NCBI GenBank assembly: GCA_900752845.1
Contig: CAADWU010000002.1
Location: forward strand, 1 to 20,124
Direction of reading: 5' to 3'
DNA length: 20,124 nucleotides
Origin: Candidatus Gastranaerophilales bacterium
GTDB taxonomy: Bacteria; Cyanobacteriota; Vampirovibrionia; Gastranaerophilales; Gastranaerophilaceae
Shown here: piece by piece, positions 1 through 8,845 of the stretch
How positions within the stretch are numbered: position 1 is the first letter of the stretch
Layout of the letters: each line of letters begins with the position of its first letter
Notes under the pieces: generated by a model
Database searches by the model: none
What the model was told of the DNA's origin: nothing
What the model saw: only the letters and a program-made list of their open reading frames with translations
Position numbers and translations under genes: made by a program

Positions 1-85
1 CACAAGGGAAACAAAACGAAAGGGAACATGTCATGGGTATGGCAGCTTCACAGGCTAGGTTCTTAGGACTCACAGCCAGAAAAAC
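1..85. repeat. Left copy of 85-bp terminal direct repeat
   Basis: The first 85 bases are identical to bases 20040-20124. They hold the ribosome binding site and the first 17 codons of the SASQARFLGL-family gene that starts at 33. An exact match that ends precisely at the window edge is typical of a contig whose two ends share one assembly k-mer. It therefore means a circular contig or a break inside a repeated gene. A true second genomic copy is also possible. Confidence 0.95.
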
Positions 86-1277
86 AAACGTTGAATATGA
101 AGGCCAACAGATTAACCAGCAAAGAACGACTTTGTCTAACCAATCTGCTAACTACTATAACCAGCTGTTAGGCATGTCTGTTCCGGTTCCTCCATCTGTT
201 GCGGATTACACAAAAACTGTTTACACTTTTGAAGACGGTTCTTTAAGCAATTCTATTTCTTCAATGATTGCGCAAAGCAACGGTGAATATTTAATCAGCT
301 ACACTTCTAGCTGGGTAGATGATTTTGCGGCTGTTTCTGCGGGTTCATCTATTGTTACGAAAGAAAAAGTTGCGGCTGATAACAGCAACCAACAAACTTT
401 CACATACAATAATGTTACTAAAAAAGACACAGGTAAGACTGATGATGACGGCAATAAGATTTACGACTTTACTGATGCTGACGGCAATGTAATTGTTGCA
501 GGCTTGGTAGAAAAGGGCGGTAAACTTACTGACGGAACATCTAACTTTACATACGCAGGAACTACTTTAACCGAAAAGACTACTGTTAACTATAACATTG
601 GTGCTAAAGCATTAAGACCGATGGGAGCATCTATTCCAAGAGATGCTGAAGGCAAATATTCCGGTAATGATGAATACTTAAAAACATTATCTAAAGACCA
701 ATTAGACAAGTTAGAAAAAGAAGAAGCAGAACAAATCAAAATTCTTAACAACCAGTACGGCAATGCTACCTGGATGGTTAGATATGTTCAAAACACTTCT
801 ACAGGAACATGGGCTCCATACTTCTACAAAAAAGAAGTATTAGACTCTGCAATATATTCTGACACAGGTTCTTCACAAAGCAACATTCCGGCTTATACAA
901 TCGGTTCTGCGCAAAAGAATGAAGAAGTTAAAGGTGTTACTGCAAGACTTGAGCAGGATTCTTCAGGACGTATCATTAACGTGACTTTAAGACCGGGTGA
1001 ACCTGATGAAGTTACATATGCTGTGACTACTAACACATTAACTGACCAGGCGAAATACGATGATGCGATGAACCAGTATGAATACGACAAGTATCAATAC
1101 GATCAATCTATTCAGGAAATTAATGCTAAGATTGAAATCATTCAATCTGAAGATAAAAACTTAGAATTAAGATTAAAACAATTAGATACTGAGCAAGATG
1201 CTATTTCTACTGAAATGGATGCAGTTCAAAAAGTTATTGAAAAGAACACTGAATCTACATTCAAAACATTCGGCTAG
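33..1277 (+). CDS. SASQARFLGL-family protein, flagellin-like layout (copy 1, 414 aa)
   Basis: Function unknown. The ATG at 33 follows an AGGGA Shine-Dalgarno (21-25) at 7-base spacing; the ATG at 28 is out of frame. There is no signal peptide or membrane segment. Residues 1-50 look like amphipathic helix (SASQARFLGLTARK, then Q/N-rich). Residues about 110-207 are a Thr/Gly/Asp-rich core. Residues 209-414 are conserved, ending in a long charged coiled coil (about 341-405) and the tail STFKTFG. Compared with the paralogue at 18477, 72 of the first 80 and 71 of the last 74 residues are identical, while the core is unrelated. Conserved helical ends around an exchangeable centre recall flagellin-type axial proteins. 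If the window ends join, the sigma-28-like promoter at 20006-20033 drives this gene. I infer a secreted or surface structural protein; the biochemical role is unproven. A tandem repeat and a terminator follow. Confidence 0.9.
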   Translation: MGMAASQARFLGLTARKTNVEYEGQQINQQRTTLSNQSANYYNQLLGMSVPVPPSVADYTKTVYTFEDGSLSNSISSMIAQSNGEYLISYTSSWVDDFAAVSAGSSIVTKEKVAADNSNQQTFTYNNVTKKDTGKTDDDGNKIYDFTDADGNVIVAGLVEKGGKLTDGTSNFTYAGTTLTEKTTVNYNIGAKALRPMGASIPRDAEGKYSGNDEYLKTLSKDQLDKLEKEEAEQIKILNNQYGNATWMVRYVQNTSTGTWAPYFYKKEVLDSAIYSDTGSSQSNIPAYTIGSAQKNEEVKGVTARLEQDSSGRIINVTLRPGEPDEVTYAVTTNTLTDQAKYDDAMNQYEYDKYQYDQSIQEINAKIEIIQSEDKNLELRLKQLDTEQDAISTEMDAVQKVIEKNTESTFKTFG

Positions 1278-1279
1278 TG

Positions 1280-1437
1280 GACGAAGTCCACTCTTACACT
1301 CAGGTGGAGGATGAACTTTGCAAAAAATGCTAAAGATAGACGAAGTCCACTCTTACACTCAGGTGGCGGATGAACTTTGCAAAAAATGCTAAAGATAGAC
1401 GAAGTCCACTCTAACACTCAGGTGGCGGATGAACTTT
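1280..1437. repeat. 59-bp tandem repeat, 2.7 copies, hairpin-forming
   Basis: Three units begin at 1280, 1339 and 1398 (period 59; the third stops after 40 bases). They differ only at an A/C in GTGG(A/C)GG and a T/A in CTC(T/A)TAC-like context. Each unit can fold: AAGTCCAC pairs with GTGG and a downstream ACTT across an internal loop, and in the two full units CTTTGCA pairs with TGC-T-AAAG around an A-rich loop. The first unit also has GTGGAC-GAA-GTCCAC, a perfect 6-bp stem. The period is not a multiple of three, so tandem coding is unlikely. It starts 3 bases after the stop of the preceding gene, so it would lie in that gene's 3' untranslated RNA. Function unknown; it could be mRNA protection or a dispersed repeat. 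Confidence 0.9.
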
Positions 1438-1540
1438 AAAATAACTGCTGATTGTTCAGAACTCAAAAGATTGCTATGTCTCATTTGTGAGATTTAAGTG
1501 TATAGTTTTGTTTCCAATTTTCCCTTTTCCATTAAATTTT

Positions 1541-1564
1541 CGACCTAAAAGGTCGTTTTTTTTT
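1541..1564 (+). terminator. Rho-independent terminator of the 33-1277 gene
   Basis: CGACC-TAAAA-GGTCG forms a perfect 5-bp stem with a 5-base loop, followed directly by nine T. It ends transcription coming from the left. The T tract overlaps the stop codon of the convergent gene at 1563. The minus-strand side has no U run, so it probably works in one direction. The remaining 1438-1540 stretch holds only a small TCTCA-TTTG-TGAGA hairpin (1479-1492) and no gene that I can see. Confidence 0.85.
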
Positions 1565-3821
1565 AGTTTATATATGGAGACAAAAGTTTTGAATATTCAG
1601 TATCTTCTTTTAAGTATTTATTATTTTTCAAATAGGGTGCCATATCACGAATAGCATCGTAATACCCCTCGTATTTTGCAGCACCGCCCTGGTTAAATAA
1701 ACGTTTAGCCATTATATAATAGAGACAGTCTTTTCTTTTAGGGTTGCCGTTATCAAGGAAAAATCTGAAAGCCTGATATCTTTCTTCAAACTTCTCTTTT
1801 GCAGAGCGATTTGAAAGAACATTAGAAAATGTTTCCGGACGAATTTTTCTGTCCCATTCATAGCACATTTTGTGAATATAACAGAATTTATCAGCCCAAG
1901 AAAGAATGTAAGGCGTCCAAGAAACATCTTCATAAGCCAGTAATCCGAACGGATGTTTTTGTACAAGTGAAGTCTTATAAAGCTTATTCCAAACTCCAAT
2001 GTTATTGTATCCGTCAGAGTAAATTAATTTCAGATAATCATCAATGCTATGTGCAGTATTTTCTTTAAATTTCAATACATGACGTGGTGTATACCGGTCG
2101 CTGTCAATTCTGTATAACGGAGCAATGGCAATATCTGATTTTGTCTTTTTAATGGCATTGTAAAGAGCAGAATACCCGTCAGGTCTAATCATATCGTCAT
2201 TATCCATAAAAGCCAAAAATTCACCTTGAGCTGCTGCAATACCATGATTTCTTGCATCAGCAACACCACCGTTTTGTTTAAATATTTTCTTTACATAACA
2301 AGGATATTTTTCACAATACCATTCAATAATCCCTTTTGTATTATCAACAGAACCGTCATCAACAACTATAAGTTCCAATTCATCTAAATCAGCTCCCAAA
2401 ACAGTACTTATACTCCGTGAAATATAATCTTCCGAATTATAAGAAGGAATAATTACGGAAACCTTATACTTTTTGCAAGGTTTCATATTCAGTCTGTTAT
2501 TTTTATCCAAAATTGAAACCGATTGTGATTTACAGGTATAAAGAATTTTATTTCCTGCCTTTTTATATCCTTTGATAACAAATTTATCCTCACTGAAATC
2601 AAGCAGCGCAATATGAGCAAAACCGTCTTCTATATTTAAAACTTTATTTTCTCCTTTAAAAATCTCATATCCGTCAACATTCCCGTCAAAAATCCACGAT
2701 ACAGCTATCTTATTGCCATACGCCTCATTTATAACGGCTTTAATTTCAGAGGTACTATAAACTTCTACTTTGCATTTTGCATTAATTTTAGTAAATTCAC
2801 GCTGTCCGTTAAGCATTTTAAAAGGTTTAACTTTAAATTCACATTTTTCACCCGGTTTCACATTGCTGAGATAAACTTCTTCATCGGTTACATTCATAAA
2901 ACCGACAAATTCATTTTTTTCATTTTTCTTGTATATTCTGTATCCGTCAATATTGCTTACTTTGTTCCAATATAAATAAACTTTTTTATCAATATTAACA
3001 GAGAAGACTTCCATAGCCTGTATATCAGAACGAAGTATGTAAGAATGTGCAATACACTCATCGCCTTTGAATGCTTGAACCCCCAGATACACATCTCCCA
3101 AAGGCAAATGTTTAATAATTACCTGATTAGACTTCACACAATCAATTTCATCAAAATTCTCACCGGATTTTTTATAAATTTTGTAGCTGTCAGCATCTTT
3201 AACAGGTTTCCACATAAGAGAAATATTTGATTTATCAGAAATTGCCAAAAGTCCGAATAATTTATCGGTAGAAGTAAATAAAACCCCCTTTACAACTGAC
3301 ATTTTATTAATTGCACGCTTAAATACTTTCTCTCCTTCAACGTTTTTGAAAGGCTTAATTTTAAATTCAGTTTCTTGCGGAAGTCCGTAAAGATAGATTT
3401 CATTTTTTTTAGTTTCTTTATAGCCTGTATAAAGTGCATCACCTGACTTTTTATAAATTTTGTAACCGTCAGTACCTCCGGTTTTATTCCAGAACATATG
3501 CACTTTTTCTTCATCAAAAGCATAATTTATTTCAAGTGTATTTATTTTAACTGTAATTTCATCTGATTCATCAAACACTTCATCAGTATTGTAAGCACAA
3601 ATTTTGAAAACGCTTATTCCTACAGGACAAAAGTCAATTCTTGCTGCACAATCATAAGTAACACAGTATTCTATCCATTTATCCTTAATTTTTTGATAAA
3701 TTTTAAAATATTCCGCTTTAAAATTCCACTCAAGATAAATTGATGCGTTTTTTACGTAATGCTCAACCTTAAAATTTTTCTTATTTCCCAAAAAGGATTT
3801 TATGTTCTCAACTAAACCCAT
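1563..3821 (-). CDS. Family 2 glycosyltransferase with N-terminal FN3-like repeats
   Basis: This 752-aa protein has a C-terminal GT-A (GT2) domain at about 452-680: KVSVIIPSYNSEDYI (453-467), the nucleotide-binding VVDDGS (486-491), NGGVADARN (517-525) and the metal-binding DXD region FMDNDD (538-543). Before it lie about five degenerate fibronectin type III-like repeats (about 18-90, 95-180, 190-262, 270-345 and 370-437), recognisable by a recurring W(N/K)...DGYKIYKK signature. There is no signal peptide or membrane segment, so it should be cytoplasmic or peripheral, transferring a sugar from a nucleotide donor to an unknown acceptor. The repeats may dock the acceptor or a partner. The start has no close Shine-Dalgarno but sits 6 bases after a strong -10 box, so the mRNA is probably leaderless. 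Its position beside the flagellin-like gene invites, but does not prove, a role in glycosylating that protein. Confidence 0.9.
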   Translation of the reverse strand: MGLVENIKSFLGNKKNFKVEHYVKNASIYLEWNFKAEYFKIYQKIKDKWIEYCVTYDCAARIDFCPVGISVFKICAYNTDEVFDESDEITVKINTLEINYAFDEEKVHMFWNKTGGTDGYKIYKKSGDALYTGYKETKKNEIYLYGLPQETEFKIKPFKNVEGEKVFKRAINKMSVVKGVLFTSTDKLFGLLAISDKSNISLMWKPVKDADSYKIYKKSGENFDEIDCVKSNQVIIKHLPLGDVYLGVQAFKGDECIAHSYILRSDIQAMEVFSVNIDKKVYLYWNKVSNIDGYRIYKKNEKNEFVGFMNVTDEEVYLSNVKPGEKCEFKVKPFKMLNGQREFTKINAKCKVEVYSTSEIKAVINEAYGNKIAVSWIFDGNVDGYEIFKGENKVLNIEDGFAHIALLDFSEDKFVIKGYKKAGNKILYTCKSQSVSILDKNNRLNMKPCKKYKVSVIIPSYNSEDYISRSISTVLGADLDELELIVVDDGSVDNTKGIIEWYCEKYPCYVKKIFKQNGGVADARNHGIAAAQGEFLAFMDNDDMIRPDGYSALYNAIKKTKSDIAIAPLYRIDSDRYTPRHVLKFKENTAHSIDDYLKLIYSDGYNNIGVWNKLYKTSLVQKHPFGLLAYEDVSWTPYILSWADKFCYIHKMCYEWDRKIRPETFSNVLSNRSAKEKFEERYQAFRFFLDNGNPKRKDCLYYIMAKRLFNQGGAAKYEGYYDAIRDMAPYLKNNKYLKEDTEYSKLLSPYIN

Positions 3822-3827
3822 AAAACA

Positions 3828-3856
3828 ATAATACCTTTATTTGAGATAATTTTCAA
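3828..3856 (-). promoter_or_regulatory. Promoter of the FN3-glycosyltransferase, predicted leaderless
   Basis: Read on the minus strand, TTGAAA (3856-3851), a 17-base spacer and TATTAT (3833-3828) match the sigma-70 consensus at 5 of 6 positions each. Only 6 bases separate the -10 box from the ATG at 3821, so transcription should start at or very near the A of the start codon. Confidence 0.7.
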
Positions 3857-3885
3857 GATGTAAACGTAAAGATTTATTTAATCTT

Positions 3886-3914
3886 TTGACATGACGTGAA
3901 TGTTGTTGTCTAAT
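3886..3914 (+). promoter_or_regulatory. Sigma-70 promoter of the smc operon
   Basis: A perfect TTGACA (3886-3891), a 17-base spacer and TCTAAT (3909-3914, one mismatch) lie 30 bases upstream of the smc start. The predicted transcription start is near 3921, giving a leader of about 23 bases with AGGGA at 3936-3940. It diverges from the glycosyltransferase promoter at 3828-3856. Confidence 0.75.
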
Positions 3915-3943
3915 AGGTATAAGACTATAATTGGCAGGGATAT

Positions 3944-6900
3944 ATGTATATAAAACAACTTGAAATAGATAATTTCAAATCATTTGCAAATAAATCTGAA
4001 ATACCCCTATTAAAGGGATTTACCACCGTTTCGGGACCAAACGGTTCAGGTAAAAGTAATATTATAGACAGCGTACTTTTCGCACTGGGACTTGCCAATG
4101 CAAGTGAACTTCGTGCTGAAAACTTATCCCACTTTATATCTACTTACACAAAACGTAATGAAGCTTTTGTTAAAGTAACTTTCGGCGACACTGAAAACGG
4201 CGAAGACTTAACCATAGGAAGAAAAATCAGAAAAACTTCTCAAGGTTATGCAAGTACATATTATATTAATGAAAGTGTAACAACACTTACAAATGTCCAT
4301 GCTGTTTTGGAAAAATATAACGTAACACCAAACAGCTACAACGTAATGATGCAGGGCGATGTAATGGGAATTACAAACTGCTCTCCTAAAAACAGACGTA
4401 AAATTATTGATGAAATCGCAGGCATTGCAGATTTTGACAGAAGAATAGAACAGGCTACAAACGAATTGGAAACCGTAGAACAGCGTGTAGAACGCTCTAC
4501 AGTAATCTTAAATGAAGTTGACAACAGACTTGAACAACTGAAAGAAGAAAGAGAAGTTGCACTTAAATATCAAAAACTTCGTGAAGAAAAACAGGATTTG
4601 GAAAGTCAGGTTAATAAAGTCCGCTTCTTTGATTTGAAACGCAACCTTGAACAGGCTCATGAAAATATTCTCGAATTTACAAAAAAGAAAAAAGAAGAAG
4701 AAATCAAAAATAAAGATTTAGATGAAAGATTAACTCTGATTAAACAAAAATATCAGGAAATTTCAGAACTTGTTAAAGAAAAAGGCGAAGCTCAGCAGAT
4801 TGAGCTAAAAAAACAGGAAGAAGCCTTAAAAGGTGAAATTGACCGTAAAAATAATGCAACCAATTATGCAGATAAACAAATTCATGACGGCTTACGCTCA
4901 ATTGAAAATGCCAAAAACGGGATTGAAGGCTTCAAAAAGAAAATAGAAGATTTTAAACTGAAAATTCAACTTAAAGATGATGAAATTAAAGTTATCAAAG
5001 AAAATGAAGCTGCACGTCAAGCTGAATTAAAGAAAATTCTTGAAGATATGACAGGTCTTAACGCTACAGCAGACCAGCATATTGAAAAACGCAACAGATT
5101 AAGAAAACAACTTGAAGATTTGAAAGACGAAGAAACAAAATTAATTCAGACTAAATCGCCGCTTGAAAGTGAATTAAAAATGCTTCAGCGTGATTTGGAC
5201 AATGCAAAAGATAAGCTTGAAGAATTAAATAATTTAAAAGCTAATTTTTCATCAGACCAGGATTTGAAAAAGACCTTAGTAGAACAGCTTCAAAAAGAAT
5301 TGCAGGATTTTAAAATTATCCAGCAAAACTCTATGCATGATTTGGATACTACCAAAAATGAGATTAATGATTTAAATTACAATATCCAAATGGCATACAG
5401 AAAAATTTCAACAATGGAAGCTAAAAAACAGGCGGCTGAAGATGCAAACTTCGGACGTGCAATTGATACTATTATGAATGCCAAATTAAGAGGAGTTCAT
5501 GCACCTCTGGTTCAACTCGGTACTGTTGATAAAGAATATGCAACGGCTATGGAAGTTGCTTTTGGGGGAAGAATGGCACACGTTGTTGTTGATGACGAGC
5601 ATGTTGCTTCTGTTGCCATTGAACTTTTAAAATCTTCTAATGCAGGCAGAGCAACATTTATTCCGCTGAATAAAATTAAAAAAGCCCCATCAAGATTACA
5701 GCTTCCTAAAGACAGAGGTGTAATTGATTTTGCGATTAACCTTGTTGATTTTGATGACCAATATATTGATGCATTTTTCTATGCTGTAGGCGACACAATT
5801 GTTGTCGAGGATTTGGAATCTGCGAAAAAACTTATCGGTAAATACAGAATGGTTACACTTCAAGGAGAACTTCTTGAAAAGTCAGGCTCTATGACAGGCG
5901 GTGCGAAACTCAGAACAGGGTTAAGCTTTAGCCAAAACGATGACGATGAACTAAATAAATTTAGAGACCGCTTAAAAGAAATGGAACAAAAATTAGGCTC
6001 TCTTGAAAACAAAAAATCAAATCTGGAAGCTAAACTTGAAGATGTAAGAACAAAATATTCAGATGCAATGAGTGAGTTCTCAAAATCAAAAGTTGAACTT
6101 GATAACATGAACAGAAACTATGAAAACAGCGAAAATATTTTGAAAGAAAAAGTTGATTTTGTAGCACAGACTGAACCTAAAATTGCAGAGTTAAATAAAA
6201 AACTGGATAAGCTTGAAGAACAAAATGTAAAAATCTATGATGATATGTCAGTTTGTCAGGAACAAATAGAAGAAGTTGAACAGCTCATTAACGATAAAGA
6301 TTTGAAAGACTTAAAAGAAAAAACTGAAGGTGTAGAACACGAAATTAAACGTCTTCAAACAAATCTGATGAATGCTAACAACGACAAAAATGAATTAGAC
6401 CGACAAATAGCATTCCACCAAAACCTTATTGAAACAAAAGAAGAAGAAATTACAGGCATTGAGCACAATAACGTAAAACTTGAAGAAGATAAAAAACGTT
6501 ATCAATCTGACATAGTTGAATTAAATAAAAAAATGGAAGAACTCCATGAACAAATTGTTCAAATAGAAGAAAAATTAGGCAAACTTCTGAAAGAACGTGA
6601 TGAAATCAATGCTGATTTAATCGAGCTTGAAAAACAAAAACACATCAGAGTTGCAGACATTGAGAGAATTGCAGAACAGATTGAATCTTTCAAAGCACGC
6701 AGACGTGAACTTGAACCGCAGCTTGAAACAGCAAGACAAGAGCTTGAAGATACAGGTGTTGAAGTTAATAAACTTGAACCTATAGAAATTTCTATTGAAG
6801 AAATTACTTCTAAAATACAACGTCTTGAAAAACGTATGTCAGATTTAGGCGATGTCAATATGAGAGCACTCGCAGCTTATGAAGAAGTTCTGGCACGTCA

Positions 6901-7441
6901 AAGCGAGTTAAAACAGCAAATTGAAACCCTTTCAAAAGAAAGAAAAGAAATCTTAGACAGAATGCAAGGGTATGAGCAACTAAAAAAAGAAACGTTTATG
7001 AAAACATACAACCACATAAACGAAAACTTTAAAGAAGTGTTCCACCAATTGTCAGAAGGTGAAGGCGAATTAAAACTTGAATATCCTGATGATCCGTTAT
7101 CAGGCGGTATGACAATCGAAGCACAGCCTAGAGATAAAAAACTTCAAAGGCTTGAAAGTATGTCAGGCGGCGAAAAATCACTTACGGCTCTTGCTTTTGT
7201 ATTTGCAATTCAGCGTTATATGCCATCGCCATTCTATGCGTTTGACGAAGTTGATGCAAGTTTGGATACTATGAACGTTGAACGTATCGCCCAAATGGTG
7301 CAGAACCAATCAAAAGATACGCAATTTATAGTAGTTAGTCACAGAAAACCTATGATAGAATCAGCAAATAGGACTTTAGGTGTAACTCAAAAAGAAAAAG
7401 GTATAACTAAAGTTACAGGTATTAAGTTAAGGGACGAATAA
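3944..7441 (+). CDS. smc: Chromosome segregation ATPase SMC
   Basis: SMC is the ATPase of bacterial condensin. It dimerises through its hinge and works with ScpA and ScpB to compact and segregate the chromosome. The length (1165 aa) is normal. Walker A GPNGSGKS is at 31-38 and the Q-loop MMQGD near 138. Coiled coils run about 165-510 and 655-1000, flanking the hinge at about 515-652 (GVHAPLVQLG to SGSMTGG). The ABC signature MSGGEKS starts at 1073 and Walker B/D-loop FYAFDEVDASLD at 1097-1108. The start MYIKQLEIDNFKSF is the canonical SMC N terminus and follows AGGGA at short spacing. It is the first gene of an operon with scpA and scpB. Nothing appears missing. Confidence 0.98.
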   Translation: MYIKQLEIDNFKSFANKSEIPLLKGFTTVSGPNGSGKSNIIDSVLFALGLANASELRAENLSHFISTYTKRNEAFVKVTFGDTENGEDLTIGRKIRKTSQGYASTYYINESVTTLTNVHAVLEKYNVTPNSYNVMMQGDVMGITNCSPKNRRKIIDEIAGIADFDRRIEQATNELETVEQRVERSTVILNEVDNRLEQLKEEREVALKYQKLREEKQDLESQVNKVRFFDLKRNLEQAHENILEFTKKKKEEEIKNKDLDERLTLIKQKYQEISELVKEKGEAQQIELKKQEEALKGEIDRKNNATNYADKQIHDGLRSIENAKNGIEGFKKKIEDFKLKIQLKDDEIKVIKENEAARQAELKKILEDMTGLNATADQHIEKRNRLRKQLEDLKDEETKLIQTKSPLESELKMLQRDLDNAKDKLEELNNLKANFSSDQDLKKTLVEQLQKELQDFKIIQQNSMHDLDTTKNEINDLNYNIQMAYRKISTMEAKKQAAEDANFGRAIDTIMNAKLRGVHAPLVQLGTVDKEYATAMEVAFGGRMAHVVVDDEHVASVAIELLKSSNAGRATFIPLNKIKKAPSRLQLPKDRGVIDFAINLVDFDDQYIDAFFYAVGDTIVVEDLESAKKLIGKYRMVTLQGELLEKSGSMTGGAKLRTGLSFSQNDDDELNKFRDRLKEMEQKLGSLENKKSNLEAKLEDVRTKYSDAMSEFSKSKVELDNMNRNYENSENILKEKVDFVAQTEPKIAELNKKLDKLEEQNVKIYDDMSVCQEQIEEVEQLINDKDLKDLKEKTEGVEHEIKRLQTNLMNANNDKNELDRQIAFHQNLIETKEEEITGIEHNNVKLEEDKKRYQSDIVELNKKMEELHEQIVQIEEKLGKLLKERDEINADLIELEKQKHIRVADIERIAEQIESFKARRRELEPQLETARQELEDTGVEVNKLEPIEISIEEITSKIQRLEKRMSDLGDVNMRALAAYEEVLARQSELKQQIETLSKERKEILDRMQGYEQLKKETFMKTYNHINENFKEVFHQLSEGEGELKLEYPDDPLSGGMTIEAQPRDKKLQRLESMSGGEKSLTALAFVFAIQRYMPSPFYAFDEVDASLDTMNVERIAQMVQNQSKDTQFIVVSHRKPMIESANRTLGVTQKEKGITKVTGIKLRDE

Positions 7442-7448
7442 TCAGGAT

Positions 7449-8339
7449 ATGAGTACAGAGGCAGCATTAAATTATAATTTAGATTTACCTGACTTAGGTC
7501 TGTCAAAAGACGGCAAACCTAAAAGTGAAGGCATCGGAATTTTAGTCGACATGGCAAAAGCCGGTAAAATCGACCCCTGGAATATTGACATTGTTGATGT
7601 TACAGACAAATACCTTGCTCATATGGTTCAGATGAAATCTCAAAATCTTAGAGTTACGGGAAGAACTTTCCTTTTTGCGGCAGTGCTTTTGAAGCTTAAA
7701 TCAAATGTACTGGAAGGTATTGATTTAATGCAATTTGAAACTCAAGAGCCTGATATTGAATACGACGATGACGGTTTTATTGTTGATTACGGAGAAGATG
7801 ATTACGTGCCTACAAACAACGTAATCTCCATTGATGAAGTGCTTCAAAGACGTACAAGCGTAAGATTAAACCACAATCGTGTTGTTACTTTGAAAGATTT
7901 AATCAGACAGTTGGAATTTTATGAAAAACTTGAACAAAAACAGTCATTAAAAAGTGCTCACGAGCGTGCAAAAAGACGTGTTCAATCATATTCAAGATTA
8001 ACTCCCGATGATATAGTTAACCTTGCACACGAAGAATACATTGAATCATGTGTTTTAACATTAAAAGAAAATCTCGGACAGATTTTTGAAAAAAATGATA
8101 AAATAGAATTAAACGAACTTACTTTGCTTGGTATGGATAAAATCAGTGCTTATATTGCATTATTATTTTTGACAGCGGAAACAGATTATGAACTCAAACA
8201 GGAAGAATTTTATTCGGATTTGTATGTAGTAAAAGGCGGAGAGATTAGCGCAGGTGATAAAAACGGGAACAAAGTGACTGACGATAATTTGCAAAATGGC
8301 ACAAGGATTAGCGCAGGTGATAAAAAATGGAACAGTTGA
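7449..8339 (+). CDS. scpA: Segregation and condensation protein A (kleisin)
   Basis: ScpA is the kleisin that bridges the SMC heads and binds ScpB. The N-terminal block EGIGILVDMAKAGKIDPWNIDIVDVTDKYL (residues about 27-56, quoted in family terms as the DLLL..GKIDI..I.I..IT.QYL motif) is diagnostic. The C-terminal winged helix is about 195-265, ending near YSDLYVVK. The gene starts 7 bases after smc and its last 13 bases overlap scpB. The 296-aa protein carries an extra tail of about 30 residues after the winged helix, in which ISAGDK occurs twice. That repeat comes from a 63-bp duplication covering the scpB ribosome binding site, so the tail is probably not functional kleisin sequence. The SD (AGGA) lies unusually close to this ATG, so translation may be coupled to smc. 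Confidence 0.96.
   Translation: MSTEAALNYNLDLPDLGLSKDGKPKSEGIGILVDMAKAGKIDPWNIDIVDVTDKYLAHMVQMKSQNLRVTGRTFLFAAVLLKLKSNVLEGIDLMQFETQEPDIEYDDDGFIVDYGEDDYVPTNNVISIDEVLQRRTSVRLNHNRVVTLKDLIRQLEFYEKLEQKQSLKSAHERAKRRVQSYSRLTPDDIVNLAHEEYIESCVLTLKENLGQIFEKNDKIELNELTLLGMDKISAYIALLFLTAETDYELKQEEFYSDLYVVKGGEISAGDKNGNKVTDDNLQNGTRISAGDKKWNS
8243..8326 (+). repeat. In-frame 63-bp duplication spanning the scpB ribosome binding site
   Basis: A 21-base sequence beginning GATTAGCGCAGGTGAT occurs at 8243-8263 and again, identically, at 8306-8326, exactly 63 bases (21 codons) apart. The right copy supplies AGGTG (8315-8319), 7 bases before the scpB ATG. After the left copy the similarity continues weakly: ACGGGAACAAAGTGA against ATGGAACAGTTGA. 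The left unit therefore looks like a decayed scpB start whose ATG is now ACG. Confidence 0.8.
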
Positions 8340-8845
8340 AATCGAGAATTGAAGCCGTTTTATTTATTACGGCAAGAGCAATTTCTTTGGATGAGATAGC
8401 TACAATATTGGATGAAGAAACAGAAACGATTGAAGAAGCAATCCTTGAGCTTATAATGGATTACTCATCACGTGACGGTGCATTGGAAATTGATGATGAA
8501 AACGGCTATATACTACAGGTTAAAGAAGAACATATGGACCTTGTAGAACTGTTGTGTCCTGTTGATTTGAAGCCTGCTGTTCTTAGAACTCTTTCTGTTA
8601 TAGCTTTGAAAGAACCTTTAAGGCAAACTGCTCTTATTGAACTTCGAGGCTCAACTGCTTATGACCACATAAAAGAACTTGTTGACAAAGGTTTGGTGTC
8701 AAAAACACGTGACAAAAACGGAAGAAGTTTTAACCTTAAAACAACTCCTAAATTTGCAGAATATTTTAAATTAAAAGGCGATACACGTTCATTGGCTAAA
8801 ATTCTTGAAATAGACAAAGGCGTAAAGGAAAATGAACCAGTATAA
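8327..8845 (+). CDS. scpB: Segregation and condensation protein B
   Basis: ScpB is a dimeric tandem winged-helix protein that binds the ScpA linker and regulates SMC ATPase activity. IEAVLFITARAISLDEIA (8-25) is the first winged helix. The second contains RTLSVIALKEPLRQTALIELRG (about 87-108), matching the family's ALE(T)LAIIAY..PI.R.EI..IRG block, then GLVSKTRDKNGR and FAEYFKLK. At 172 aa it is at the short end for the family but holds both domains. The ATG has a good AGGTG at 7-base spacing inside the end of scpA (13-base overlap). The next gene starts inside its last 14 bases, so the operon is translationally coupled. Confidence 0.95.
   Translation: MEQLKSRIEAVLFITARAISLDEIATILDEETETIEEAILELIMDYSSRDGALEIDDENGYILQVKEEHMDLVELLCPVDLKPAVLRTLSVIALKEPLRQTALIELRGSTAYDHIKELVDKGLVSKTRDKNGRSFNLKTTPKFAEYFKLKGDTRSLAKILEIDKGVKENEPV

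Noticed and set aside
1280..1437. CRISPR array
   Set aside because: The units are contiguous with no variable spacers; the whole 59 bases repeat, so it is a plain tandem repeat.
6559..6858. Open frames antisense to smc (also near 4336, 5860 and 6617)
   Set aside because: Low-complexity Ser/Phe-rich translations mirroring the coiled-coil codons, with no SD; shadows of smc.
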